Under the pieces are notes generated by a model. That model searched no databases, was not told the DNA's origin, and worked only from the letters and a program-made list of their open reading frames with translations. A program made the position numbers and the translations under genes. This document shows, one piece after another, positions 29,171-46,293 of a DNA stretch of 64,000 bases. Source of the stretch: Trichinella spiralis (taxonomy: Eukaryota; Nematoda; Enoplea; Trichinellida; Trichinellidae); NCBI GenBank assembly GCA_000181795.3, contig CM012955.1:9689391-9753390 (forward strand). The letters are read 5' to 3'. Numbering within the stretch: the stretch's first letter is position 1; each line of letters starts with the position of its first letter.

Positions 29171-31492
29171 TGTATATTGTTATGCTTCATAAATATATAT
29201 ATATTTTTTTTTTCTTTATTATATATTCATTATTATGTACTTTGCATAATAATAATTATGCATAATAAATAATATATAAATATTTCTTTTTCATTTTCAA
29301 CTATCATCATTTGTTTTACAATTTTGATGTTCATCATTTGATTGACATTGTTACTCCTACTCATTGTTTATTTCGATTCTTCTAGATGAATTGCTTCTAT
29401 TTGTTCGCAGTTGTCGCAGAAATTCTGCCAACGTGCGCTACTTAAAATTTTAGCTTAGGCCAGAGAATTGAGATAACGAAAACAAGGGGCTAATTGGAAT
29501 GGAAAAAGCAACTCTATATAGCCTCTATAGGAGAGAAGTTGGAAAGAAATCTATCAAAATAATATCAAGCTCCACTGGTTGTTGTTATTAATGTTAGCTT
29601 GTTGGCGGATTTGTGAAAGGCCACAACCAATATAACCGGGCGCCAATGAGCAGTCTGCCAATGTTCTTCTGCTCAGAAATTGTCCAGAATAATGAAAGCC
29701 ACAAATGTGCCTGCCTGCCTGCTTGCATGCATGCATGCTTGCATGCTTGCTGCTCTCTCGGCTAACTTATTTGTGTTATCTGCTGATTTTGCTGGTTGTT
29801 GAAAAAGAATGAAACTGAAACAACTGACTAATCGATTGAAACAGACAACAGAAAATGCTTGGGGGATAAGCTTGCACAGCTCCCGCCCCACTTCTGACGT
29901 CTTCAGTCAGTTCAAATCGGCTCGACCGCATTCGGTTGTCGACTTTCTTCTTCTTACCATTTTATTCAATTCTGTACCATTGTTCCTCACCGACGTTCCA
30001 TTATTTATTATTTATTCTTGTCTTTGATTTTCCATACATCACCCCTAATCATTATCATCGGGAATTTTATTTAAAAAAAATTTTTTTTCTTTCAATTATC
30101 CATTCATTTGTCAACCCTGATTTCATCCATCTTTTCTGATCAACACTCACGTTACCCAGTCTATTAGAAAATTAATTACTAACAAATTTCCTTTCTGCTA
30201 CTGTTTCAAGAGAAAAAAAAATTTTCTTTTCTTGATTTATCCAGAAAATAATCATTGCCAAGACATGTACTACTCGTTTTCTCATTTACAAATCAAACTG
30301 TCCCAAATCATGTTCTACACTTTGTTCACATTGAATTATGAACAAAATTCATACCGCTTATTATTATTCAATATAATCAAAGTATTGGAAAATTTAAAGA
30401 AAGAAAACTCACTTTTTAAAAGTTTTGCAACAAAATTACAAATTCTCAAATAAGAATGATCATTGTTGAACGGAGTAAAGTTCTTTTCTTTTTTACTGTA
30501 ACTAACCAATCAAATCAGCTGGAAATATCTGTTTATCTATATTTCAGAAAATTAAAATTAAATCATCTTCATCATAGCGGAGAAAAATTTTTCAAAACAT
30601 TTATTTATTCACCATTTTATTCAATTGTATGAAATAGTTAATAGTTAGTTACCTTTGCGATTTCAAGAAAAAAGAAACAACCATGAATATTTGAATTATT
30701 AATGCGAGGGAATAAATAATATGCAAAATCCAGTTGACGGTGTTTGTTTGTTATGCTTGTTACTTGATGTAAATGAATTGTACATTTTAATTAAAATTAG
30801 GTTCACAGGAACGGATAAAATTTGTAGAGAAAATATGCTCAAACTCATAAAATCAATAATTAAAGTAATATTGAAATGTGAAATGGATCGCTTGAACAGG
30901 GCAGAGGAAAAGAATTTTGAAAAGCAGGCAACAACAGTCAACGTAACGTATAAATGGTAAAGGATATATGTTGAAATTCTTTCCAAAATTCATAAAAGAG
31001 AAAATAAATAAATAAATGTATACATATATATTTTATATAATATGAAAAATATATATCAAGTGATTTTCTAGTAGAATAAAATTATTCGATCTTAATTTTT
31101 TATACATTTCACGTGCCTTGAAAATAGCTACAGTATGCGTTAGTATGCATAAAGTTTGTAATTTTTGTTCTGGTAATTTTGAACTTTAATTTTTAATTTT
31201 GCCATTTTTATTTGTATTGAACTATACAAACTGAAGTAATATTTTTTTAAAAAACATATAATGTGAATATTTATTTCAGTTCAGCAAAATGTTGAATTTT
31301 TCTATTCAACAACGTATTTGATAAATCTGATTTATTAATGATAATAATTGTTAACAAGCAACAGAATTTAAAAATACAAAGAAAAACAAGTCAATAAACG
31401 TGAATGTAAAAGGAATACAGCAGAATTGGTAAATCAAGTTATTTTTGAAATGGTCGAAAAGAAAGGGCCGATTAATTTGGAGATTATCTAAT
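29091..31492. other. AT-rich stretch without a supported gene
   Basis: T-rich on the plus strand to about 30.6 kb, then A-rich. Palindromic TGCATGCATGCAT near 29723-29750 and several pyrimidine runs are visible. Frames here (for example 29809-30139 and 30232-30453) are low-complexity. Nothing convincing was found. Confidence 0.45.
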
Positions 31493-32136
31493 TTAAATTG
31501 GATAAGCCGTAACAAGGCCTTGATATCGGTTAACGATGACCATAACAAACGAGGAGACGCACAGAGCGTTCATCGTTCTGCTTATGTTCACCACAGAGCA
31601 ACCGATGGGTTCTTCTAAGGATGCAAATGCATACATTTGATTTGGAAATTGTTCAATCCATCTTTGACTTAAGCTGAAAAAGAGAAAAAAAACAGTAAAG
31701 CGTTTGTTTTCAAACAGATCAATCAACAAATAAACAAACAAATAAATATTTACGGCGCTGTGGCTTTGGTGATCGCTTTGACCAAATGATACTCGCTGAA
31801 GAAGTAAGATGGGATCCGTTTGTCGAACCTTCCGAACCATTTATGAGCATTCTTGCGACATCCGTGCTTGCTCCAAATGTGGGCCACAACCTCACGACGA
31901 ACCCGGATGTTCAATTTTGCGTTCAACTTCTTGTAGATCCTGTCGATAATTCTGTTCTGTTTGATCTCGTGCTGAACAGATGACGTTCGATTCTCATCGC
32001 GGAAATGTCTCATTTTTCCCATACGAAAATTGTCGAAGTTTTTCACAGCAGCGAAAAACAGCGTAGCAGACTGTACGACGAGCTGAGCAAAAATGACTTT
32101 GTATCCCGGTTGTTCGTCCCTCCAGTGTGTGTGTGC
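31493..32136 (-). CDS. unidentified two-exon reading frame, 3' part of a membrane-protein-like gene
   Basis: Exon A (32136-31754, 383 nt) and exon B (31673-31493, 181 nt, stop TAA) join in phase: GCGCC|GTAAAT donor, CTTTTTCAG acceptor, 80-nt intron. Together they give about 187 residues. The start of A holds a hydrophobic stretch VIFAQLVVQSATLFFAAV. A long basic region follows (KMRHFRDENRTS, KKLNAKLNIRVRREVV, KWFGRFDKRIPSYFF). Exon B has a second hydrophobic stretch NALCVSSFVMVIV and ends VTAYPI. A acceptor-like AAAAG stands in front of A, and no in-frame ATG precedes the first hydrophobic stretch, so exons upstream are expected. The opposite strand is also open over 31786-31983, but has no matching splice sites. 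I do not recognise the family. Its 3' end is 3.5 kb from junctophilin, with G alpha-s upstream, all on the same strand. Confidence 0.4.
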
Positions 32137-32816
32137 CTTTTAATGCGTTTTACTTTAAAGTGGAAAAAAGTGAAAATTCAAAAAGTTTAAAGTTTGAAAT
32201 TTACAATCTTCCACGGGTAATTGTTTAAAGTTTCTTTTCTTTTTGGAAACTGAAAATTGTATTTTCGAGAATTTCAAAATCAAAATAATCCACAAAAGAT
32301 AGAAGAAAAGAAAAGAAAAAAATATGTGTGATGGATGCTTGCCAATGTACAAATCTTTACCTCTTTTAGTTCGTTCGTTTGTTCATTCGTTGCGCATTGA
32401 ATTGAACCGATAATTTAGTATAAATTTCCATAAATAAACAGTATCCTCCTTGCTTTTTTTTGGTGTTTTGTTTGAATGAACTGCAACAGTGGGAATCGAT
32501 GAACAACATACATAGATACAGAAGAGAAATATTTATTCGAAATACAACTTTTTTTCAACTTGTGAGAAAAGTTTTGTACATATTTTCATCGCAACGGTAT
32601 CAACCGAAGCTTCTAAAAAATTGACTATATTAAAAGAAAAAAATAATAATAAATTGATACGGATCAACGCGCACTGTTCACACGCAGTACACAGTTCAAG
32701 GCAGTCAGAAACAAAAAAAAGGTCTGATAAAATTTGAGGTGCGCAACTAAATTTTCTTTTTGTTTGACGGGAAGGGGAGCTCGTGGAAGAGTGGGGACAG
32801 GGGCCGGGAGGCAGGA

Positions 32817-32822
32817 TATAAA
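32817..32822 (+). promoter_or_regulatory. TATAAA box within a purine-rich tract
   Basis: TATAAA sits in a strongly purine-biased plus strand (about 32767-32870, dominated by G and A). It lies some 30 bases before the ATG at 32851, which is the expected spacing for a TATA-driven start site. It is listed because it coincides with a possible small two-exon frame; alone it would be weak. Confidence 0.3.
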
Positions 32823-32850
32823 GGGAAGGAGAGCAGGGAGGGGGGGAAAG

Positions 32851-33517
32851 ATGGAAGAGGAAGACGAGCAGCGTCCAAGTTCACGCATCGGTTGAGCTAG
32901 TTATAGTTTCAAGAACAACAACAGTAGAAATCATTTATAGGGGAACGGGGCTGAAGGGAGGCAATTCGAAATATAATATGAAATTAATAACTAATAATAA
33001 TGATAAACTGATCGCATGGGTTGTGGAATTGTTTGAGAAAAATGCGTCGAAAAGAAAAACTCCAACTCATCTTCTTTCTGCACATCCTGGCATTGCACGA
33101 ACGGACATGAACTTGGATATGGACGCATGCCTTGTAGGGAAAATATGAGAAAGTGTAGTATTTTTGTTGTGTTGCTCTATTTGAATAATTTCTTCTCTCT
33201 TTTCAATTCTTTGGTTCAATTTCAAGCCCAACATTGGCCTAGGCTTATTTATTGTACCGTCGTAATTTGAAAAGTTGGTCTAATTTGACAAAGACAACGG
33301 TGTGTGTGTGTATGTGTGCACACAGCACAACACAACACAACAAGTTTCAGAGAAAAAATCGAGCAGCTATCATGTTGATGATGATGATGGTGGTTCAAAG
33401 TTAACCCCCTCCGTTCTCTTCTCTTCCCTTCCCTGCCCCACCCCGCCCCACCCATCTGCTCCCCTCTTCCCACCAAAAAGAAGAAAAAAGTCTACGCATC
33501 CATCGCAACAAGAAACA

Positions 33518-33553
<36 letters not shown>

Positions 33554-33973
33554 TGCACGCACAGTAGAATTAATTAATTGTTCAACGGTTCGCAGTTGGT
33601 TTTTGTAGCCACTGAGCACCAGGGTAAGGTAGTGGTGCCATGATGCCGTTCAGCCAAAAAAATGCAACAGACAATAACAAATGGGTAAAACAAAAAAAAT
33701 TATAAAAAGGAAAAAAGTTTTAAATTAAAAGAAAAAAAAACAACCACAATCGAATCAAAATTGTTCGATGAAATATATAATTCTTTTTCTTCTTCCTTCT
33801 TTGCAGGTGATGCAGATTTGAGAGAACAGAAAAAAGAATTGTTATCACAATGCAGCAGTGGTGGTGTGGAAGTGACGGTGATGATCGTAGTAAGAGCATT
33901 CGGTGAAAAAAAATGGACATCATTGTCCAACAGTTTTACCAACTGCGGCCATTCAGCCGAGCAGGAGGTGTAA
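32851..33973 (+). CDS. possible small two-exon gene, about 68 aa
   Basis: Exon 1 (32851-32890) reads MEEEDEQRPSSRI plus one base before a GTTGAG donor. Exon 2 (33808-33973) follows a strong acceptor, CTTCCTTCTTTGCAG, and is in the matching phase. It reads GDADLREQKKELLSQCSSGG, then VEVTVMIVVRAFGEKKW, and ends in TAA. A TATA box lies 30 bases upstream of exon 1. The donor is non-consensus, the protein is short and I know no relative, so this is a hypothesis. It is antisense to the 3' flank of G alpha-s. Exon 2 alone, with its strong acceptor, is the better supported part. Confidence 0.25.
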
Positions 33974-34203
33974 TAAAAACAATTATACAGTAAGGGGGTG
34001 GGGGTGGGCGTGATTGTAGGGAGGAGGAGGAGGAGAATGAGGGGTTGGGGAGAAGAGGAGGGGCGGTGATAGGATGTGATTTGAATTGAACCGGATTGAA
34101 CTGAACTGAACTGAACTGAATTGAATTGAATGGATTTGATGCGATGCGATCAGCCAGAAGTATACACTGCCTCAACCTGATCAACAACAAGGCGTACAAG
34201 GCG

Positions 34204-38341
<4,138 letters not shown>

Positions 38342-40295
38342 CCGAATGATGTGGAACAGGTCCGCAAGTGGTGACAACTGGCCTGAAAGCAAATCCGATA
38401 TTGTATAATTGATCATCAAAAAATTAAAAAAAAACTATACAATTAATATTTAAATTAATAAAGTGTGAAATTGAAGAACACGGGATTTTTTGTTTTTTTT
38501 TCCTACTTCTTCCATTACTATTTATTATTATTATTATTATTTAGCTTGTTTTTCACAATTTTGTACAACAGTTATCTGTTTTTCTTGGTTTTGCATTTTA
38601 TGCATACCAAAAAAAATGGAAAAAATCTTTCGCAATTTTTGTTCTGGCCATTTTCCACAAACAAATCCTGCATTTTATTGATAATTGATATCGTCAGTGT
38701 TCTTTTCAACACATTTTCCACGAATAAATTTATCACTTTTCACACTTTGTAAAATTATAATTGAATAATATAATAAAACTGAAAAATAAATAAATAAAAT
38801 AAATATATTTGTATGATAAAAAAAGAAGAACAAATCATTACCGTGAAACTGATCCGCCGTTCATGCGCATGCATACAAGTGTATAGAAATAAATAAATAT
38901 ATAATAAATTTGTTGTGCATGTATTATATATATATATATTATTTCCCACATACATATATATACATAAATATATATATATATATTAGAAATATGCGTAAGT
39001 TTACGAGCACGCGTGTGCGCGCGTATGTATGTACGGATGTTTGTGTGTACACTTAGATAGCTGAGTCAGAGGCATGTTTTTCGGAACTTCCGTTCGAAAA
39101 GCATCTCAGCTCGTGAAGCCGGCAATCGTCGTCAATCAACACGCCTCATCGTAGCATGGAACGCGTTCCGCGACTCGAAGAAACGCAATTGCAGCAAAAC
39201 GACGTCTCTCTTTCTCTCTATTCTCGCATAAACGCGAAATTGCAAACGCAACGATTATTCGTTCAGTAGGCAAAAAAAAACAAACAAATAAACAAACAAA
39301 CAAACAAACAAATAAACAAAAAATCAAAAGAATCGGAATTTGGAAAAAAGTTGAAGAAAGTTTGATTAATTGAATTGCCGCGGCCGGCACACGTAGAAAC
39401 ACAATCAAACGGCAGCCACTTTACAACAAGTGTTAACTTGTGGAAACAAAAATAGCACAACACAAACATCAAAAAATTTAAAAAAAAAAGAATTAAAATT
39501 ACATATTTAATACAATCATGATTGTAGGTGTGAAATTGAAAAAAATAAAAGAAGTAGAAAAAGAAGCAGAAAAATAAACAAAGAAGTGAAAATGCGCGAT
39601 TCAATTTCAAATCGGCCAAAATTATAAAATAATCCAGCATGTAAAAAAAAAAAGAATTTAATTTCAAAAAGTGACGATGACAATTCCCGGTAGAGTTGAA
39701 GAAAGTGGCCTCTGGGTTGTTGTCATTTTTCAATGAAAAATTGTTTCAAATATGATTTACAGGTTGCCTGGCAACCTGTTGATTAAGAAGAAGTTGTGAA
39801 AAACAAAAACAAAAACAAAAAACAAAAAAAAAGAAACAACCCCGAGAAAATTCCAAATCTTCTTCTTCTTCTTCATTTTGGAAACTGTACGAAATTCGTA
39901 CACCAGATTATACTGTATTTATTGTGGAAATGTCACGTTGTTTTTTTTTGCGTCAACAGGAGAACAACAACAACAACAAAAAAATACAACATAAAAGTAA
40001 AAATACAGAGAAAAAAAAATTGTACTCTATGTAAATTACGGTGGAACAAAATTGTAAAATTGTCGAAAAGAGAAAATCGATGAATCAAAAAATTTATCGA
40101 TTAATTTCCACGCGTTCGGACAATTTCTTAAAAACCATCTATTGTGAATTTTTCCACACATGATGAGAAAAAAAAAGAAAAACAAAAATGATAATAGGTC
40201 ATTTGCAGCGTAGAAGCGCGCGCATCTTACTGTCATTTTTACAACGACCAATAATTATAATTATAATAAGAAGATGAAAAATTTTTTTTTCATAC

Positions 40296-40448
40296 CGCTC
40301 GATCAACGTACACCAAAGTTGTTCAATAAATGACCAATCGATTGTACAATTCGGTAGTACAATTTTCAGTCTGCGTTTGGAGATCAAAATGAATGTGGAC
40401 AAATCAGCTTGCATCAAATCAGAGCAGCTCAACTTTCTCGAACGAGCG
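40296..40448 (-). other. splice-flanked minus-strand exon candidate, coding or 5' UTR
   Basis: The 153-nt segment has a TTATTTCAG acceptor (AG at 40450-40449) and a GAGCG|GTATGA donor at 40295. One frame is open throughout and reads SDLMQADLSTFILISKRRLK, then IVLPNCTIDWSFIEQLW. Its phase (2 in, 2 out) does not match the open frame of the 48-nt gsa-1 leader exon. It is therefore either a 5'-UTR exon of gsa-1, which lies 2 kb downstream on the same strand, or part of an unrelated gene. No family is recognised. Confidence 0.3.
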
Positions 40449-43400
40449 CTGAAATAAATAAAACCAATGCAAACGACCGACATTTATATTATTTCTTAAC
40501 AAACAAACAAAGCTCTAAAATTGAATTTATTACATAAGTAATAATAAATGGAGAAGCATAAAAAGTGCACACACACACACACACACCACATCACGGCACG
40601 AATATATATACATGTATATGTATATATATATACAAGTGAAGTTTTATGTGAAGATATTGAAAACGAAAAAAAAATTTGAAAAAGAGAAACAATAAAATAC
40701 ACTACTACATATGCAGAAGATGTATTATTTCTTATTTTCTGAACGGTGAACGTGAACGGTGAAAGTGGTGGTGAACGTCGTTGTGAAGCGAAAGAAGAAA
40801 TAGCAATCGCCTGTGACCACATGCAATGCAACAAAGTTGAAATAACGACTGCATTTTCAATAAAATGCAAAAGTATTAAAATATTTCACTCGTATAAACG
40901 ATCAATTCGTAAGCAGAAAAAAATAAAATAAAACATTACGAATAGGATGAAAGATGGAAATAAAAACACGGAAAAAAGCAAATAAAGAACATGATATATT
41001 GCCCATGGCATATATATATATATTTATTTGTATATATATATACAGGGATTGTTTTCTTGATCAATTTGTTGTGTTCTCACTCGTCGGCTGGGGTTAAAAT
41101 ATGCTCATTAAATGGAATATGATAAAAAAAATTCATTATATTCTTTTTCCTTACCCTAGCGTTGTTGATTGCACACATCTATATCTATATCTATATAGTT
41201 CAATATTGAAATGTAGTTGTTGATTTTTTTTTCTTCAAATTTCATATAAATAAATAAATAAAAATACACACAACACAACACAACACAACACACACACAGA
41301 CACACAAGCGCGAACAAAAGTCGACGAAAAGACACACATGCAAAGATGCACAGGTAAGATGATGATGAGATAGATGATCAGTTGTTGTGGGGTTGTTAGG
41401 CTCAATTTCTCAGTTACTGTTTTGGAAAGAAATCGAAGTTGCAGGAAAGAGAAGTTCTTCTCCTGCACCCAATTAGAAACACAAATCAAAATCAATAAAA
41501 AAACGAAAAATTTCCGCGTCAAAAGACGGGTAAAATGAAGCCGAACCATAAACCACGCTTATGCACACAAAGAGGCAAACAGGGAGGCAAGGAGAGACAC
41601 AGACATAGACATAGACACACACACACACACACACACACGTGTGTATCATCATCTACATCATCATCATCATCATCTTCTTCTTCTTCTTCTTCAAGCTTAT
41701 CTAGCCATTGGAAAACACATTCATTCTCCGCGTTAGCTAGAGCAGAGTGAATGAAATCAAAATTAGCCGTTCGTTCGTTCCGTCTCTGCTCATATGCACA
41801 TTATATCAACGACAATGACGACGACAACATCGAAGAATAAGAAGAAATAAAGAAAAATCATAAATTATCATTATTATTATGTTTCAATTTTAAAATTTCA
41901 AAAAGAAAAACAAAAATTATGCCTGACTCGTTGGAAAACTAGCTGAACACTGACTGACTGACTGACTGCTATACTGAACTGAACACCATATACGAAACAC
42001 TTTTTTCCAACTCAACACACAGACACTTTATTTCATCACTTACAGATTTAACATAATTTGGTTAATTCAATTTCAAGAAATACTCCGGGGACATTTAAAC
42101 ATGATAATAAACTAGTCAACCTTGTACAACGTCATGCGTTTGATACATTAACTGAAATCGCCTGGGCGTAAATAAAACCGAACACTGTCGGTCTGTCTAT
42201 CTATTGACTGGGAGGCGAAATGACGGCGCTGAAAATTTCCACATTCATATTCTAATTTCAAATTTCACTGCATCCTACATGCGGATACATTCGAGACAAT
42301 AACAAATACCAATCCAAACAGACAAACAGCTATTCAAATGAAATATCGAAAAGAAGTTACTATATCTGTCTTGTGGAAGCTGTTGGGAACAATAGAAGCA
42401 ACAACAACGACGACGAAAACTGATCATCATCACCACAATTAACAACTAGGATGAAATAATGAATGAAAGAGATGGGAAAAATTACTTTTCCAACTTTCAA
42501 CAAACAGGACAAAACAGAACAACAATCTTCAACAGATGACACACACAGGCACGGACGTATACAACAGAACAGAACAGAACAACTTCAACACCGTCAAACA
42601 ATCAACCAAACTTGACCGGATAGGCTTAGAAATTTGTGCATCCAGACCCACCAAACAACCAATACTACTTCAACTTATATGCAAAAGACAAAAGAAAGCA
42701 AACAAACTGAACATGCAACAACAACAACAACAACGTATAATATGCATATCATTGCACCATGGGCATTGCATTTCAACGTAAAACATACATATCACACCTT
42801 CAATTCAATGAACATATTGAAAACGAACAAACAAACAAAAATTCAAACTGAATACCCATAACTTTCACAACAAAAGCGACACTCTGAACGTTGAAATTGC
42901 ATCGTTATATATGTATATAATTTACAATTTAAAAAAAAAAAATTATAACACAAATCTAGTGAAATGCAAAAGATACACATCAATTGTAAAAACTTGTTCA
43001 ATGAAATATGTTCCTTTTCTCTTGTCAATTGTGCTCGAATTTGCAAAAACTGCAACTGAGAAAATTTGTCACAAAACAACAACAACAGAGATGCAAATTT
43101 TGAAACACAAATAAACACTCGTGAATAAACAAACCATTGCACATGGTATATTCTGCTTTACTTTTCACGTGTGGTAAGAAAGGAAAAATCGAAATGGTAT
43201 AAAAATCAACCAAACCCGACAAATAAATAATCCTGCTCGACACCCCCCCCTCGCACGCGGTCAACTTTTCCACCACTTTCACCAATAATATTAACATTTT
43301 CAAAAAGCAAAACAAAACAACAACAACAATAATTAATAATAAACATGACAACTATTGAAACGATCGGCAAACGGATACATCCGAACACATAATAACAACA

Positions 43401-44129
43401 AATTGCAAAGCGCCAAAAATTTTGTTTATCTCCGACAGTAAGCAATTGCTTTTCTTTTTTCGAAAAAAATAACCAACGACAACAAAAGTGGTGGGAAAAG
43501 TTGTGCCAGATGAAGCTCGTCGAACCACAAAAGCAACCGACAAAAAAACATGAGAATTTTGAAACTTGTGTGAATAAAGAAAAAAAAAAGAAAAAGAAAT
43601 AATACACGCCAACGAACGAACGCGTATGCGCGTGCGGGCGCGGACAAGCGCGAACGCGCCAACGCAACGAATCGCTTCTTCATACAAGCGAAAAGTCCAC
43701 CCAAGAAGCCGACAAACAAACAAACAAACAAACAACAACAACAACAGGAAAACGCAGTTCAACTTACTCGTTTTTCTTTTTTTTTATTTTTGAAGTTTTG
43801 AATGCAAATAGAAGAAAACGATCACAATCCGGCAAAATTCATCGTGGCAGGTCTAATTTATCAAAAGGCGAAACGATCAAAACTAAAAATCAAACAAACA
43901 TACAGTGGGGAAAAAGAAAATTATTCATTTCATAAATTGATAAAATAGAAAACAACAACGTAAACGAGGCAAAAAAAATACCCATCTACTCGACTGTCCA
44001 AATAATTGGATAATAGTCGAGTAGTGGAGGAAAAAGATGAAAAAAAAAACAGAAAAAATGGATTGATTGGTAAAGATGTCGTTAAAATGCAATACCGTTT
44101 TTTTGCTTGTGCCAATATGAACAATATTG

Positions 44130-44720
44130 AAACCAGTGAGCAGTTTTGAACCGGAAGACGACGACGCGATGCGCGGGCGGTTGGGGAGTTTTTTTCGTGG
44201 GATATTTTCTGTCGAGCCGCTTCGACCAAGTAGAAGCAGGATCAAGCCGGCCGGTGGTGAATTGAAGTCGAAGGAAGAATTTTTCAAATTCCCCTCAGCA
44301 CCATGCAGACGACGCTCCGACGTTGAACGCAGCAGACGTTCGAAAACCACAGTAAAATTATCGTAGATTCGAGATCGAGATTTGCAAGCAGCAAAGATGA
44401 CGGGCATTCGAAAAAAAAATTTTTTTCTCTTCCCCCTCTCGACCGCGCCGTCCTCGATCGCCGATCGCTTCGACAACAAATTCGTTACAGTAGCAAAATT
44501 GTCACTTCAATGCTTCGAAGGTATGGTTGGAAATTTTTTCCAAAAAAATAACAACAAAGCTAAAAATAAAAACACATCACGCTTTTCTCAGTACAACCAA
44601 CGTTCCCCTTTGGATTCCCATTCACGCACAACTTGCCGCTATTTTTCCTACAACGACGAGACAAAACCGACCCACAACCAACGCACACGTCCCGGTCTGC
44701 GAGGAAGCGTAGCCCGCGGA
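44130..44720. promoter_or_regulatory. GC-rich island at the switch of strand composition, possible gsa-1 or TIM44 promoter or first exon
   Basis: GC content and CpG frequency rise sharply over AT-rich flanks. The plus strand reads FEPEDDDAMRGRLGSFF and on to KTTVKLS before a stop, then continues in the same frame as SIADRFDNKFVTVAKLS with a TTCGAAG|GTATGG donor-like site near 44520. The minus strand is open for 184 codons. Neither shows family similarity to me. AC-rich simple repeats on the plus strand stop here, which fits a start site for leftward transcription. Confidence 0.3.
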
Positions 44721-46293
44721 AGCTTGATCAATAACTTCCAACAATAAACCGCACACGTGCATATTCCATCTCTCTTTATTTTTCTCTAAAATATTTTTCT
44801 ACTTTTCATTTTACTAATATTTTCACTCAATTATTTCATATTCTACGAAAGGAGAACAAAAATTGTTTACTTTTTAAATATACCGTAGACTTGTTTCCTT
44901 GTTTTATCTGTAAAATTCATACAACCAATTCAACGATATTCAATCAATCTTACACCGTTTATTTGATATTAAATTATTCCATTTTTCTTAAAATTTTCAA
45001 AATTAACTACATTCTTTTGTGAATTTTCATATTTGTATAAAAGAAATATATTTTTTTCTCAATATTAAACTTTCTCGCACACCTAAAGCACCAATATTTC
45101 ACTTCGAAAGTTATATTAATCAAAACGATGTTCTAACTTGATATTAAAAACATTTTAATATAAAATTACAATTTAAAAGTTAAAAAATTATAATAATTTA
45201 AATTATTTTCATCTCTTTTTTCAAATAACAACACATTTTTATCATATTAATAACTCGCACATGTATACTGTAGTCATGTTTGAATACAAACTGACCACAA
45301 TTTGACAATTTTTAACAAATTTAACGGATCATTTGTTATTATTGAAATATTCTGTTGTTAATGAAAAAATTACACGGCTGGAAATATTTTTTCAACACAT
45401 AAAACGAATGAAAAATAAAACATATGATATAAAAGAATTCAAGATTTAATGCATACTGTTACAGTATACTTATTTACAATAAAATCACTACACTTGCACA
45501 CTGCAGTGCCAGTATAATTGAACAGGAAATTTAATAATCATACATTAATATTATACCGAAATTTTTTTTAAATATGTTTATAAACACTAATGAAAAACAT
45601 GAAATTATATCGTGTGAATTTTATTTTATTTCAAATTATAAAATAAGATTAATTTTAAATTTTATGTAAAAAATCTAAATAATTCATCACGTATTGTTTT
45701 ATATGATATTTTTATAATGTTGCTAAATACATACCTGATTATCAATACTACGGTATTTTTATATTAATTTACAGTATAAGCTGGTTTTTATACCATTCAG
45801 TTTGTATTCAAACAGTTTTTCAAACAGCACTGCTCTGTTCCATATCTTTTATTATAATAATTACTTTGATTTCTACAATATTTTATTTATTTTTAATTTT
45901 AGACCGAATCCACCTCACAGCTTCTATTTTGAAAGTGAAATATTTACTCTGAAGTTTTATTCTGGTAAGATGAAAATTATTATTTTAAGTTACGTCAGAT
46001 AATATTAATTTTTGTTGTTTAAATTTTTATTTCTATTAAGAAATAGTTTAAAAGAATGTATTAAGATAATTGAAGTAACATTATATTTTATTGTTTGTAA
46101 TTTGTCAGATATTTTTAAAAATATTTTCTAATTTAACCTTGTACATTTCTCTATATTCCATATGGTGGTTGTTTTGTGATTTTACGTTTAGTTTTCATTA
46201 GTGATTGCTTTGAGTCTGGGGTTTGGGATTTTATGTCGACAGCTTCATGTATTTGTATTGTATTGTTCTGATTGACTGTTGTTTTTAGGAATC

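Larger units (their letters stand above)
38383..46293. other. long spacer between the divergent gsa-1 and TIM44 genes
   Basis: Mostly AC- and A-rich simple sequence on the plus strand up to about 44 kb, then T/A-rich sequence. GC-rich islands occur at about 39060-39200, 43590-43720 and 44130-44720. The last has open frames on both strands (plus from ATG 44168, minus over 43925-44479), and I cannot decide between coding exon, 5' UTR and promoter. A splice-flanked minus-strand piece at 40296-40448 is listed separately. The spacer probably carries the gsa-1 promoter and 5'-UTR exons. Confidence 0.5.

Noticed and set aside
31493-32136. Reading the two-exon minus frame as a mariner-type transposase
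   Set aside because: The SEYHLVKAI text recalls the mariner DYHLF block, but the upstream catalytic context, the HDNAPAH-type motif and terminal inverted repeats are missing.
41535-41750. A + frame with a Ser-rich tail
   Set aside because: It is a translation of AC, ATC and TTC microsatellites.
43206-43762. Three overlapping minus frames of 100-150 codons
   Set aside because: They are Phe/Val/Cys-rich translations of GT-rich simple sequence, with no motif and no conserved-looking block.
45802-46002. A 66-codon + frame before TIM44
   Set aside because: It is AT-driven Phe/Tyr/Asn sequence. The TIM44 start is well defined at 46294 behind its own acceptor.
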